A stretch of 64,000 nt of DNA from Pseudomonas sp. GD03944 (lineage in GTDB: Bacteria; Pseudomonadota; Gammaproteobacteria; Pseudomonadales; Pseudomonadaceae), in assembly GCF_029839275.1 (NCBI RefSeq), contig NZ_JAOCAH010000005.1:62001-126000 (forward strand). The letters are read 5' to 3'. The position numbers were made by a program, and so were the translations under genes. This document shows positions 43,917 to 51,904 of the stretch, piece after piece. Below the pieces are notes generated by a model that saw only the letters and a list, made by a program, of their open reading frames with translations, was not told where the DNA came from and did not search any database. How positions within the stretch are numbered: position 1 is the stretch's first letter; each line of letters begins with the position of its first letter.

Positions 43917-44759
43917 TCACTCCGCCAGCGGATGGCGCGCCAGGAACGCCGCGATCAGAGGGTTCACCACCTCGGGATTTTCCAGCGCCGCCAGGTGCGC
44001 CGTGTCCTTCAACACCACGAATTCGGCCCCCGGAATGGCCTCGGCCATCGCCCGGGTCTCGGCCACGGCGAAGGTCTGGTCCTCCTCCCCCGCCACCACC
44101 AATACCGGGGTGCGAATCTGCCCCATGAGGGCGCGCTGGTCCGGCCGCCGGGGCACCACACTGCTCACCGCCCAGGCCACGGAATGCACCCGGCAACGGC
44201 CCACGGCCTCGCGGATGGCCTCGACCACCTGGGGACGCTGGCGCCGACTGGTCGGCCCGGCGAAGGCGCGAATCACCGGCCCCATCAGCGGCCCGTGCAT
44301 GCCGCCGAGCAGCTTGCTGATCGCTGCCAGCACCGGGAATTCCAGCCGATGCCGCAGTCCGGCGGCCGATGCCGTGCAGTTCATCAAAACGGCAGCACCC
44401 ACCCGTTCCGGATACCGCGCGGCAAAGGTGCCGCCGATCATCCCGCCCCAGGAATTGCCGACGAAATGGGCCCGGCGAATGCCGAGGGCATCCAGCACCT
44501 CCACCACGCAGCGGGCGCACTGCTCGAACGTAAAGCCTTGGGTCAGGTCCTGGCTGTCGCCGTGGCCCGGCGGGTCGATGAGGATCACCCGGTAGTTGGC
44601 GCTGAAATGCTGCGCCTGGGCCTGCCACATGCCGCTGCTCATGAGCAGGCTCGACCAGAACAGGATCGGCTCGCCCTGCCCGGCGCTGCGTACCCGGAGC
44701 ACGCCCAGGCAGGTGGGCACGTTCTTTTGGTCCATCGCATCGAAACTGAAGGGGTGCAT
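43917..44759 (-). CDS. alpha/beta hydrolase, enol-lactonase-like
   Basis: A 280-residue cytoplasmic hydrolase. LILFWSSLLMSSGMW replaces the usual HG oxyanion motif, DPPGHGDS follows, and the nucleophile elbow is FVGNSWGGMIG with Ser. The acid is in VVAGEEDQTFAV and the His in DTAHLAALENP. The pattern is close to 3-oxoadipate enol-lactonase-like and homoserine-transacetylase-unrelated hydrolases. No pathway genes are adjacent, so the substrate is open. Confidence 0.85.
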   Translation of the reverse strand: MHPFSFDAMDQKNVPTCLGVLRVRSAGQGEPILFWSSLLMSSGMWQAQAQHFSANYRVILIDPPGHGDSQDLTQGFTFEQCARCVVEVLDALGIRRAHFVGNSWGGMIGGTFAARYPERVGAAVLMNCTASAAGLRHRLEFPVLAAISKLLGGMHGPLMGPVIRAFAGPTSRRQRPQVVEAIREAVGRCRVHSVAWAVSSVVPRRPDQRALMGQIRTPVLVVAGEEDQTFAVAETRAMAEAIPGAEFVVLKDTAHLAALENPEVVNPLIAAFLARHPLAE

Positions 44760-44938
44760 GGTCGACTCCCGAAGCCTGCCGTCGTGGGCGGGCGGTAGTC
44801 GCCATCATAGGGAGGGGGTGGTCAGCGGCACAGCCGGGTGGGCTTATCCCGCGCCATCAAGGGAGGTGATGGCCAACGCACCCTGCCGGCCGCGCCACCG
44901 TGCGTGCTGCACCGTGAGCGGCCGGCAGGAGAACGGAT

Positions 44939-45874
44939 TTACTGGATCGACTTGTCGAGGAACTCGCGGATCACCGGGATGATTTCCTTAGCATGGGTCT
45001 CCAGGGCGAAGTGGCCGGTGTCATAGAAGCGAATGTCCGCGCCAGGGATATCGCGCTTCCACGCCTCGGCACCGGCCGGCAGGAAGAACGGGTCGTTCTT
45101 GCCCCACACCGCCAGCAGCGGCGGCTGGTACGTGCGGAAGAATTCCTGGTACTGCGGGTACATCGCCACGTTGTTCGCGTAGTCCAGCACCAGGTCGAGC
45201 TGGATATCGGCATTGCCCGGACGGGAAATCTGCAGCCCTTCCAGGGTGTAGCCGTCCGGCGAAACCGTGGTCGGGTCGGACACCCCTTCCAGGTACTGCC
45301 ACTTGATCGACGCGGGTGTCGGGAAATCGCTCAGCGCCTCGCGGTTCTTCTGGCTCGGCTCGTTCCAGTAGCGCTGGATCGGTGCCCAGCCATCCCCCAG
45401 GCCTTCCTCATAAGCGTTGCCGTTCTGGGAAATGATCGCCGTCACCCGGGTCGGGTGCTCGACCGCCAGGCGCCAACCCACCGGCGCACCGTAGTCGTGA
45501 ACCATCAGGGCGTATTTATCCAGCTTGAGCTGCTCGGTGAACTGGCCAATGGTCTTCGCCAGCTGGCTGAAGGTGTAGGCGTACTCGCCCCGCGCCGGTG
45601 CCTCGGTGAAGCCGAAGGCCGGCAGGTCAGGCGCGATCACGTGGTAGCGGTCAGCCAGCGCCGGAATCAGGTCGCGGAACATGAACGAAGACGCCGCGAA
45701 GCCATGCAGCAACAGCACGGTGGGCGCCTCCGGGCTCCCGGCTTCGCGGTAGAAGACCTTCACATCACCGACCTGCTCATAGCGGTAATGGACCGGGTTG
45801 TCCGCGGCGTGTGCGCCGCCAGCCAGCAAAGCCACGCCAAGACCGGCAGCTGCAATCGATTGGGTAGTCGTCAT
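44939..45874 (-). CDS. exported alpha/beta hydrolase, dehalogenase/epoxide-hydrolase-like
   Basis: A 311-residue periplasmic protein with the signal MTTTQSIAAAGLGVALLAGGAHA. It has LLHGFAASSFMFRDLIP, the nucleophile elbow MVHDYGAPVG with Asp, WGKNDPFF and the His in YDTGHFALETH. The Asp nucleophile is that of haloalkane dehalogenases and epoxide hydrolases. The gene is divergent from a CGNR-type regulator, with several GGTTAC words between them. Confidence 0.88.
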   Translation of the reverse strand: MTTTQSIAAAGLGVALLAGGAHAADNPVHYRYEQVGDVKVFYREAGSPEAPTVLLLHGFAASSFMFRDLIPALADRYHVIAPDLPAFGFTEAPARGEYAYTFSQLAKTIGQFTEQLKLDKYALMVHDYGAPVGWRLAVEHPTRVTAIISQNGNAYEEGLGDGWAPIQRYWNEPSQKNREALSDFPTPASIKWQYLEGVSDPTTVSPDGYTLEGLQISRPGNADIQLDLVLDYANNVAMYPQYQEFFRTYQPPLLAVWGKNDPFFLPAGAEAWKRDIPGADIRFYDTGHFALETHAKEIIPVIREFLDKSIQ

Positions 45875-45887
45875 GATGGATCACCTC

Positions 45888-45961
45888 TGTAACCGTTAAA
45901 AAGACGATTTGAAGGTTACGACCCTTTCGCGTAACCTGTCAAACATCTTTTATAGGTTACA
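45888..45961. promoter_or_regulatory. GGTTAC/GTAACC operator array
   Basis: The inverted repeat AGGTTACG-N9-CGTAACCT is at 45913-45937. Two more half sites flank it, GTAACC at 45888 and AGGTTACA at 45954. All four lie between the divergent hydrolase and CGNR genes and would suit binding by the CGNR protein. Confidence 0.6.
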
Positions 45962-45970
45962 GGCTCACCC

Positions 45971-46558
45971 ATGAGTTCGACTGCCCCCCTCCCCTCGGAC
46001 GCCCCCTTCGTCGCCGACAACCTGGCCCTCGACTTCATCAACAGCGAGTACGGGGTCGACGATCAGCGCCGTGACTGCTTCACCGATGACGGCAGCGTGA
46101 TGCACTGGCTGCAACAGGCAGGGCTCGTGCCGCCGACTGCCCACCCACAGGCTCCCCGAGGCTTGCTCGACCTGGCCCGGCAGCTGCGTGACCGCTCGCG
46201 GGCCGTGGTGCATGCCGCCATGAACGGCGCACCGGCGGACCTTGGCGTGATCAATCAGATACTGGAAACCGGTCGCCCGGTCAGGGAGCTGGAATGGGAC
46301 GGCGAAGGCCGGTCCTACCGGCTGGTCAGCCGCCTGCGCGATGACAGCCCGGCCAGCCTGCTCGAGCCGGTGGCTGATGCACTGACGCGCCTGATCACCG
46401 GGGACAAGTTCGAATTCGTGCGCCAATGCGAGGCCCACGACTGCATCCTGCTGTTCCACGACCTGACCAAATCGCACCGCCGCCGCTGGTGCAGCATGGC
46501 CACCTGCGGCAACCGCATGAAGGTGGCGGCGTTTCGCTCCCGGAAGAAAACCGAGTAG
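45971..46558 (+). CDS. ABATE/CGNR zinc-finger regulator
   Basis: A 195-residue protein. The N-terminal ABATE domain begins FVADNLALDFINSEYG. The C-terminal CGNR zinc finger reads CEAHDCILLFHD, then RRRWCSMATCGNRMKVAAF, supplying four cysteines. Proteins of this kind are thought to be stress- or ligand-responsive transcription regulators. It is divergent from the exported hydrolase at 44939 and probably controls it. Confidence 0.9.
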   Translation: MSSTAPLPSDAPFVADNLALDFINSEYGVDDQRRDCFTDDGSVMHWLQQAGLVPPTAHPQAPRGLLDLARQLRDRSRAVVHAAMNGAPADLGVINQILETGRPVRELEWDGEGRSYRLVSRLRDDSPASLLEPVADALTRLITGDKFEFVRQCEAHDCILLFHDLTKSHRRRWCSMATCGNRMKVAAFRSRKKTE

Positions 46559-46599
46559 CGCCCTGCCCGAAAGCGGACGTGAGCGCGCCGCTGGCCTCG

Positions 46600-46782
46600 T
46601 CATCCGCGCCGCGCATGCCGTTACCCAATCCCACGGTCTGGCTGATCGCCCTGTTCTTCGCCTGCAACGACCTGGCGTTCTACCCACTCATCGCCTGGCT
46701 GGCCCCGATGTACGTCGAACCCGGCGAAACCACGGGCTCCGGACGATTTCCAACAGGCCCTGGGGCTGCGGGTGTCGGCCTG
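46600..46782 (+). pseudogene. remnant of an MFS transporter (CynX-like fragment)
   Basis: From 46615 the frame reads MPLPNPTVWLIALFFACNDLAFYPLIAWLAPMYVE, similar to the start of the second half of CynX/NimT-type transporters (WLLALFFGxxxxxFYxxxxWLPxxY). The similarity stops after about 35 residues. Another frame then gives DDFQQALGLRVSA and a stop at 46782, perhaps the tail of a different lost gene. It is a deletion scar. Confidence 0.55.
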
Positions 46783-46794
46783 ACGACCGCTCGC

Positions 46795-47547
46795 TTACAG
46801 TCGGCCGAGCCGCATCGCGATCGGCCAGGTCATGGGGTGGCGGGTGGCGGGGTCGCCCCAGCGTTCGGCGATCTCGGTGGCGAAGCGCTGCAGCAACTCT
46901 TCGCGCCCGGCATCCCGGGCGCGGCGTACGGCCGACCAGGTCGAGATGTAGCCGAGGAATTCGTCGAGGTTCCATTCCAGCCGAATGCTGATCTCGGGAC
47001 CCTGGATTTCCGCGAAGGGAAAGTCGAGGGTCGCGTAGCCGCTGTCCACCAGCGTGCGCTCGGCCGGCCAGTACGGGCCGATTTCCTGCCAGTAGAACGC
47101 GTCGAAACGGATGCCGAGTTCGCCGCTCAGGCGAAGTACGCCGTAGCTGATCAGCGCCAGAATCGCATCCGGCCGGGCCACCCGGCGTGCCTCGGCATAG
47201 AACCGGGGCAGGTCGAACCAGTGCGCCGCCTGGGCGGCGGTGAGCAGGCTGACGCTGCCCTCGGCAAGCGGCAGCGTCTCGGCCGGCGCGCAGTCGTAGC
47301 GAACCTTGGTGTGGGGCGTGGCATGGGCGATTTGGTCGGCGCTGGGGTCGAAACCGAGCACCGCATCGAAGTGCTCGCCCAGCAGCGTGGTGAGCTGGCC
47401 GTTGCCACAGCCGACGTCGACGGCCAGCGCGCGGTCAGGGGCGATCGACGCCAGGTAGGTCGCGAGCGCCGGTGGGTATTCGGGGCGGAAACGCGCATAG
47501 GCCTGCCCGCCCTGCTCGAACCAGTTCGTTGCCGGGTCACTCATCAT
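46795..47547 (-). CDS. class I SAM-dependent methyltransferase
   Basis: A 250-residue methyltransferase of the UbiE/COQ5-like group. Motif I is AVDVGCGNGQLTTLLGE (about residues 40-56), then VLGFDPSADQI (motif Post I), AAQAAHWFDLPRFYAEARRV and LALISYGVL. I use the first ATG of the MM pair because GGAG lies six bases before it. The start lies inside the end of the MarR gene, so the two form an operon. The acceptor is unknown; trans-aconitate-type or small acids are possible. Confidence 0.87.
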   Translation of the reverse strand: MMSDPATNWFEQGGQAYARFRPEYPPALATYLASIAPDRALAVDVGCGNGQLTTLLGEHFDAVLGFDPSADQIAHATPHTKVRYDCAPAETLPLAEGSVSLLTAAQAAHWFDLPRFYAEARRVARPDAILALISYGVLRLSGELGIRFDAFYWQEIGPYWPAERTLVDSGYATLDFPFAEIQGPEISIRLEWNLDEFLGYISTWSAVRRARDAGREELLQRFATEIAERWGDPATRHPMTWPIAMRLGRL

Positions 47548-48028
47548 GGGGCACTCCTGCTGCAAGGCTGTGTTTGACGTGGCTCAGGCGCTGCGAGAAG
47601 CCCTGTTTCTCCAGGGCCCTGGCGGTGTCTTCCAGCACCCGGCGCAGCGGGTAGCCGATTTCCGCTTCGAGTTGCTCGATGGCCTCGAAGGTCGCCGCCC
47701 AGTGGGCGTTCAGTTTGCTCACCAGTGTCTTGCCGGCCGGGGTCAGCTGGATCACGCTCTTGCGCGCATCCTCGCAACGCCCGCGGCAGATGACCCCGTC
47801 CGCCTCCATCTGCCCGACCGTCTGGCTGATGGCGCCCTGGGTCAGGTGGCTGCGTTGGGTGATCTCGGTGACCGTACTGGCCCCCGAGCGGATCGCGCGC
47901 AACACCGGGGTGTAGCGCGCGCGGTAGTGCAGGCCCATCTCCTGGTAATGCGCCTGGGCGCCGTACTCCACCAGTTCCGAGACATAGCGCAGCAGTTCGC
48001 CCAGGCCGGGCTCGATCTTTCGGGTCAT
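47537..48028 (-). CDS. MarR-family transcriptional regulator
   Basis: A 163-residue regulator with the winged helix in STVTEITQRSHLTQGAISQTVGQMEADGVICRGRCEDARKS (about residues 52-92, including the DxRxx wing). The start at 48028 has GGAG nine bases upstream; a start three codons earlier has no room for a site. It overlaps the methyltransferase gene. An 18-bp palindrome 31 bases before the start is the probable operator, also serving the divergent exporter gene. Confidence 0.9.
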   Translation of the reverse strand: MTRKIEPGLGELLRYVSELVEYGAQAHYQEMGLHYRARYTPVLRAIRSGASTVTEITQRSHLTQGAISQTVGQMEADGVICRGRCEDARKSVIQLTPAGKTLVSKLNAHWAATFEAIEQLEAEIGYPLRRVLEDTARALEKQGFSQRLSHVKHSLAAGVPHDE

Positions 48029-48058
48029 GGCAGTCATCTCCAGCAGGTGGCGGCAAAT

Positions 48059-48076
48059 TACATTAGCGCTAATGTA
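48059..48076. promoter_or_regulatory. 18-bp perfect palindrome, probable MarR operator
   Basis: TACATTAGCGCTAATGTA is a perfect inverted repeat between the MarR gene and the divergent YddG-like exporter gene. Its size and symmetry fit a MarR dimer site. Confidence 0.7.
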
Positions 48077-48206
48077 CTTTGCAAATCGGCTGGACGAGCG
48101 CAATCGCGACCCCGCCGCACACCGGCTGGCGGACCGTGGCGTAAAGCGCTGGCTTTTGCAGAACGGGGCTGTAGAATCGCGCCCTTTTTTGGGGCGGGTA
48201 AGGCCG

Positions 48207-49106
48207 ATGTTGAATGCCAGTGGACGAAACGCGACAGCCTGTGGCCTGGGCGCGATTCTTCTGTGGAGCACCTGCTCCGGGCTGATCCGCAGCGTGAGCG
48301 AAGCCTTCGGCCCGCTGGGCGGCGCAGCGATGATCTACACCCTGGGCGCCATTCTGCTGGTGGCCCTGCTGGGCCGACCGCGCCTGCGCCACACCTCGCG
48401 CTTCTACCTGGTGACCGGCTCGGCGCTGTTCATCGCCTACGAGCTGTGCCTGTCGCTGGCCCTGGGCTACGCCCTGGACAGCAACCAGGCCATCCAGCTC
48501 GGCGTGGTGAACTACCTGTGGCCCAGCCTCACGGTGCTGCTCGCCATCCTCATGAACAACCAGCCGGCACGCTGGTTCATCGTGCCCGGCACGGCCGTGG
48601 CGCTGCTCGGCATCGTCTGGGTGGTGAGCACCGACGGCCTGTCGCTGGCAAGCATCGTCGCCAACGTGCAATCCAACCCCTTGAGCTACAGCCTGGCGGC
48701 CGGCTGTGCGATCACCTTCGCCCTGTACTGCAACGTCACCCGGCGCTACGCCGGCGGCGCCAACCACGTGGCGCTGTTCTTCATCCTGACGGCGGCGGTG
48801 CTGTGGATGAAGTACGCGCTCAGCGACGAGTCCCTGCCCGCCGTCACCCTGAGCGGTTCGCTGGAACTGCTGGCCACCGGCATCGCCATGGCCGGCGGTT
48901 ATGCACTGTGGAACATCGGCATCCTGCGCGGCAACCTCACGCTCCTGGCCACGGTGTCTTATTTCGGCCCGGTGCTGTCGTCCGCCTTCGCCGCCGCCTA
49001 CCTCGGCGCGCACCTGACGCTGCAGTTCTGGCAGGGGGCGGTCCTGGTCACCGTCGGCTCGCTCATCTGCTGGCAGGCAACCCGGGAGCAGAAGAAGCCG
49101 GCCTGA
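48207..49106 (+). CDS. yddG: DMT-family exporter, YddG-like
   Basis: A 299-residue ten-helix drug/metabolite transporter. The N-terminus ATACGLGAILLWSTCSGLIRSVSEAFGP and NYLWPSLTVLLAILMN (about residue 106) resemble the aromatic-amino-acid exporter YddG, which the family name reflects. The gene starts at the ATG at 48207 after GGGTAAGG; the longer frame upstream crosses the MarR operator. The actual substrate is inferred from similarity only. Confidence 0.8.
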   Translation: MLNASGRNATACGLGAILLWSTCSGLIRSVSEAFGPLGGAAMIYTLGAILLVALLGRPRLRHTSRFYLVTGSALFIAYELCLSLALGYALDSNQAIQLGVVNYLWPSLTVLLAILMNNQPARWFIVPGTAVALLGIVWVVSTDGLSLASIVANVQSNPLSYSLAAGCAITFALYCNVTRRYAGGANHVALFFILTAAVLWMKYALSDESLPAVTLSGSLELLATGIAMAGGYALWNIGILRGNLTLLATVSYFGPVLSSAFAAAYLGAHLTLQFWQGAVLVTVGSLICWQATREQKKPA

Positions 49107-49154
49107 CTGGACGCCATCGCGGTCCTGCCCCGATAGCCCGCCACCTCTGCGAAT

Positions 49155-49925
49155 TCAGCGCCCGGGAAGCTGCTCGTCGTCGCGCAGGGTCAGGACTTCG
49201 AAGCCATTGCGGGTGACCGCCACGGTGTGTTCGAACTGCGCGGAGAGGCGGCCGTCGCGGGTCACGACGGTCCAGCCATCGCCCAGGGTTTGGACGCGGT
49301 CACGGCCCTGGTTGATCATCGGTTCGATGGTAAAGACCATGCCCTCTTTCAGGGTCATTCCCCTGCCCGGTTTGCCGACGTGCAGGACCTGCGGCGGCTC
49401 GTGCATTTCCCGCCCGATGCCGTGCCCGCAGTAATCCCTGACCACCGAGTAGCCGTGCTTCCTGGCGTAGCGCTCGATGGCATACCCGATGTCGCCCAGG
49501 GTAGCGCCCGGCGCCACGGCCTGGATGCCCTGCCACATCGCCTTGTAGGTCACCGCCACCAGGCGCCGGGCCGCTGCGTCGACCTCGCCGATCAGGTAGG
49601 TCTTGCTCGAATCGGCGATGAAGCCGTTCTTCTCCAGGGTGATGTCCAGGTTGACGATGTCGCCGCCCTGGAGGATGTCGCTGGCACTGGGCACGCCGTG
49701 GCACACGACCTGATTGATCGAAGCGTTGAGCACATAGGCGAAGCCATACTGCCCCTTGCTCGCGGGGCGGGCCTGCAGGGTCTGGGTGATAAAGCGCTCC
49801 ACCTCGTCGTTCACCTGCAGGGTCGACATGCCCAGCAGCGGCAGCGAATCCACGAAGGCGAACACCTGGGCCAGCAGCTTGCCGGACGCCCGCATGTACG
49901 CCAGCTCCTCGGCGTTCTTGATCAC
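49155..49925 (-). CDS. map: type I methionine aminopeptidase
   Basis: A 256-residue MetAP with all five metal ligands in context: Asp in VNLDITLEKNGFIADSSKTY (two aspartates), His in YCGHGIGREMHEPPQV, Glu in FTIEPMIN and Glu in SAQFEHTVAV. It starts at a GTG that overlaps the stop of the preceding ParD-like gene (GTGA), so translation is coupled. It removes N-terminal Met from proteins. The essential housekeeping copy usually sits next to rpsB, so this is probably a second, specialised MetAP. Confidence 0.92.
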   Translation of the reverse strand: MIKNAEELAYMRASGKLLAQVFAFVDSLPLLGMSTLQVNDEVERFITQTLQARPASKGQYGFAYVLNASINQVVCHGVPSASDILQGGDIVNLDITLEKNGFIADSSKTYLIGEVDAAARRLVAVTYKAMWQGIQAVAPGATLGDIGYAIERYARKHGYSVVRDYCGHGIGREMHEPPQVLHVGKPGRGMTLKEGMVFTIEPMINQGRDRVQTLGDGWTVVTRDGRLSAQFEHTVAVTRNGFEVLTLRDDEQLPGR

Positions 49926-50131
49926 GGGGCCACCCCATGGCTGGGCGCCGTGACGCCCGCCTCCTGCAATTCGCGGGCGACGATCTGGTTGAAACTCAGG
50001 GTCGGGTCGAGTTCGCAGAGCATGCCGATCTTCATCCAGAACGCCCCCTGGGCATTGATGGAGCGGCAGGAAACGGAACTGGCGCGACGAACCTGGTCGT
50101 GCAGGTCGTCGTCGATATTGATGATGCCCAC
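49922..50131 (-). CDS. ParD-like small protein paired with MetAP
   Basis: A 69-residue protein reading MGIINIDDDLHDQVRRASSVSCRSINAQ, which fits the ParD-like (ribbon-helix-helix-type) antitoxin family. The N-terminal strand and helices suit DNA binding. No ParE-type toxin follows; the downstream partner is the methionine aminopeptidase gene, with a 4-bp overlap. Palindromic ATATG/CATAT words upstream (50145-50182) may be its own operator. Confidence 0.75.
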   Translation of the reverse strand: MGIINIDDDLHDQVRRASSVSCRSINAQGAFWMKIGMLCELDPTLSFNQIVARELQEAGVTAPSHGVAP

Positions 50132-50142
50132 GGCAATTCCTC

Positions 50143-50182
50143 ACATATGCGAAACGCTACAAAGCATATATGAATCATATAG
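50143..50182. promoter_or_regulatory. CATAT-rich operator/promoter region of the ParD-like gene
   Basis: CATATG, GCATATATG and CATATAG occur within 40 bases just upstream of the ParD-like start, in an otherwise GC-rich setting. It is likely a promoter with an autoregulatory RHH site. The exact site is not resolved. Confidence 0.4.
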
Positions 50183-50302
50183 AGCGTGTGAAGGCGACGC
50201 GGAAGGCGCCAGCCAGGACGGCTGGCGCTGAAGGATCGGCAGAGAGCACCGACAAGGCCGATAGAGCCCAGCGTACCGAGGCTCGATCGACCGGTACATC
50301 GG

Positions 50303-51655
50303 TCAGCGCACCATGCACGGCCGCTTGTTGTTGAAGGTCCAGCCGCTGATCAGGTACTGCATGGCGATCGCATCGTCACGGGCACCCAGGCCCATGTTCT
50401 TGTAGCACTCGTGCGCCTTGCCCACGGCGTCCATGTCCAGTTCCACGCCGAGGCCCGGTTTCTGCGGCACGGCCACCAGGCCGCCTTCGATGCGGAACGG
50501 TTCCTTGGTCAGGCGCTGGCCGTCCTGCCAGATCCAGTGGGTGTCGATGGCGGTGATCTTGCCGGGCGCGGCGGCCGCGACGTGGGTGAACATGGCCAGG
50601 GACACGTCGAAGTGGTTGTTGGAATGCGAGCCCCAAGTCAGGCCCCAGTCGTGGCACATCTGCGCGACGCGCACCGAGCCCTGCATGGTCCAGAAGTGCG
50701 GGTCGGCCAGTGGGATGTCCACCGATTGCAGCTGGATCGCGTGACCCATCTGGCGCCAGTCGGTGGCGATCATGTTGGTGGCGGTCGGCAAGCCGGTGGC
50801 ACGGCGGAACTCGGCCATCACTTCGCGGCCGGAATAGCCGTTTTCCGCGCCGCATGGGTCTTCGGCGTAGGCCAGCACGTGGTGCTGGTCGCGGCACAGG
50901 CGAATGGCTTCGCTCAGCGACCAGGCGCCGTTGGGGTCGAGGGTCACGCGGGCCTCGGGGAAGCGCTCGGCCAGGGCGGTGACGGCTTCGATTTCCGCGT
51001 CGCCGGTCAGCACGCCGCCCTTGAGTTTGAAGTCCTTGAAGCCGTAGCGCTCATAGGCGGCCTCGGCCAGGCGCACCACACCCTCGGGGTCCAGGGCTTC
51101 TTCATTGCGCACGCGGAACCAGGCGTTGTCGGCGTCCGACTCCTGGCGATATGGCAGGTCGGTTTTCTTCCGATCGCCGATGTAAAACAGGTAGCCGAGC
51201 ATTTCCACGGCGTCGCGCTGCTGGCCTTCGCCCAGCAGGGCCGCCACCGGCACGCCCAGGTGCTGGCCCAGCAGGTCGAGCAGTGCCGACTCCAGGGCGG
51301 TGACCGCGTGCACGGTGATGCGCAGGTCGAACGTCTGCAAGCCGCGGCCACCGGAATCGCGGTCGGCGAAGGCCTGGCGCACGCTGCCGAGCAGCTTCTG
51401 GTAGTGGCCGATGGACTGGCCGATCAGCAGCTGGCGGGAATCTTCCAGGGTCTGGCGGATCGATTCGCCGCCCGGCACCTCGCCCACGCCCACATGGCCG
51501 GCGTTGTCGCGCAGGATCAGCAGGTTGCGGGTGAAGTAAGGCGCGTGGGCACCGCTGAGGTTGAGCAGCATGCTGTCGTGCCCGGCGACCGGGATCACCT
51601 CCAGCGAAGTGATGACAGGGGTGCCGCTCAGGTTGCTCTGGTCAATGGTGGTCAT
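50303..51655 (-). CDS. gudD: glucarate dehydratase
   Basis: A 450-residue enolase-superfamily enzyme that dehydrates D-glucarate to 5-keto-4-deoxyglucarate. The catalytic lysine is in [13 protein letters not shown], metal ligands lie in [19 protein letters not shown] and TNMIATDW, and the general-base His is in [14 protein letters not shown]. The length matches E. coli GudD. I use the ATG at 51655, with GAGG eight bases upstream, over a GTG two codons earlier. The sequence shows no transporter nearby. Confidence 0.95.
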   Translation of the reverse strand: MTTIDQSNLSGTPVITSLEVIPVAGHDSMLLNLSGAHAPYFTRNLLILRDNAGHVGVGEVPGGESIRQTLEDSRQLLIGQSIGHYQKLLGSVRQAFADRDSGGRGLQTFDLRITVHAVTALESALLDLLGQHLGVPVAALLGEGQQRDAVEMLGYLFYIGDRKKTDLPYRQESDADNAWFRVRNEEALDPEGVVRLAEAAYERYGFKDFKLKGGVLTGDAEIEAVTALAERFPEARVTLDPNGAWSLSEAIRLCRDQHHVLAYAEDPCGAENGYSGREVMAEFRRATGLPTATNMIATDWRQMGHAIQLQSVDIPLADPHFWTMQGSVRVAQMCHDWGLTWGSHSNNHFDVSLAMFTHVAAAAPGKITAIDTHWIWQDGQRLTKEPFRIEGGLVAVPQKPGLGVELDMDAVGKAHECYKNMGLGARDDAIAMQYLISGWTFNNKRPCMVR

Positions 51656-51744
51656 GTCCACGTCCTCTTTTCAGCGTGTTGCCTGGATTGTTGTTGTGTC
51701 GACAGTCTCGGGCGGCCTCGCCACGAGCCGGATGCAGCGCAGAA

Positions 51745-51780
51745 GATAACGTTATCATTCTAGACTGATAACGTTATCAG
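51745..51780. promoter_or_regulatory. twin LacI-type operators upstream of gudD
   Basis: GATAACGTTATC is at 51745-51756 and CTGATAACGTTATCAG at 51765-51780. Both are perfect palindromes with centres 22 bp apart, about two helical turns. They are placed in the gudD promoter region and are of the GATAACG-TTATC kind bound by LacI/GntR-like repressors. Confidence 0.85.
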
Positions 51781-51904
51781 TGAACATCCCCTCGATGCGC
51801 TTCATGCGCTTCAGGCAGACGAATGGATGCGTGAGCGTGGCGACCAGAGGGTGGTCAGCATGGGGCGCCCCCACTGCGACGCGGGGATGCCAGGTGTTGC
51901 CGGA

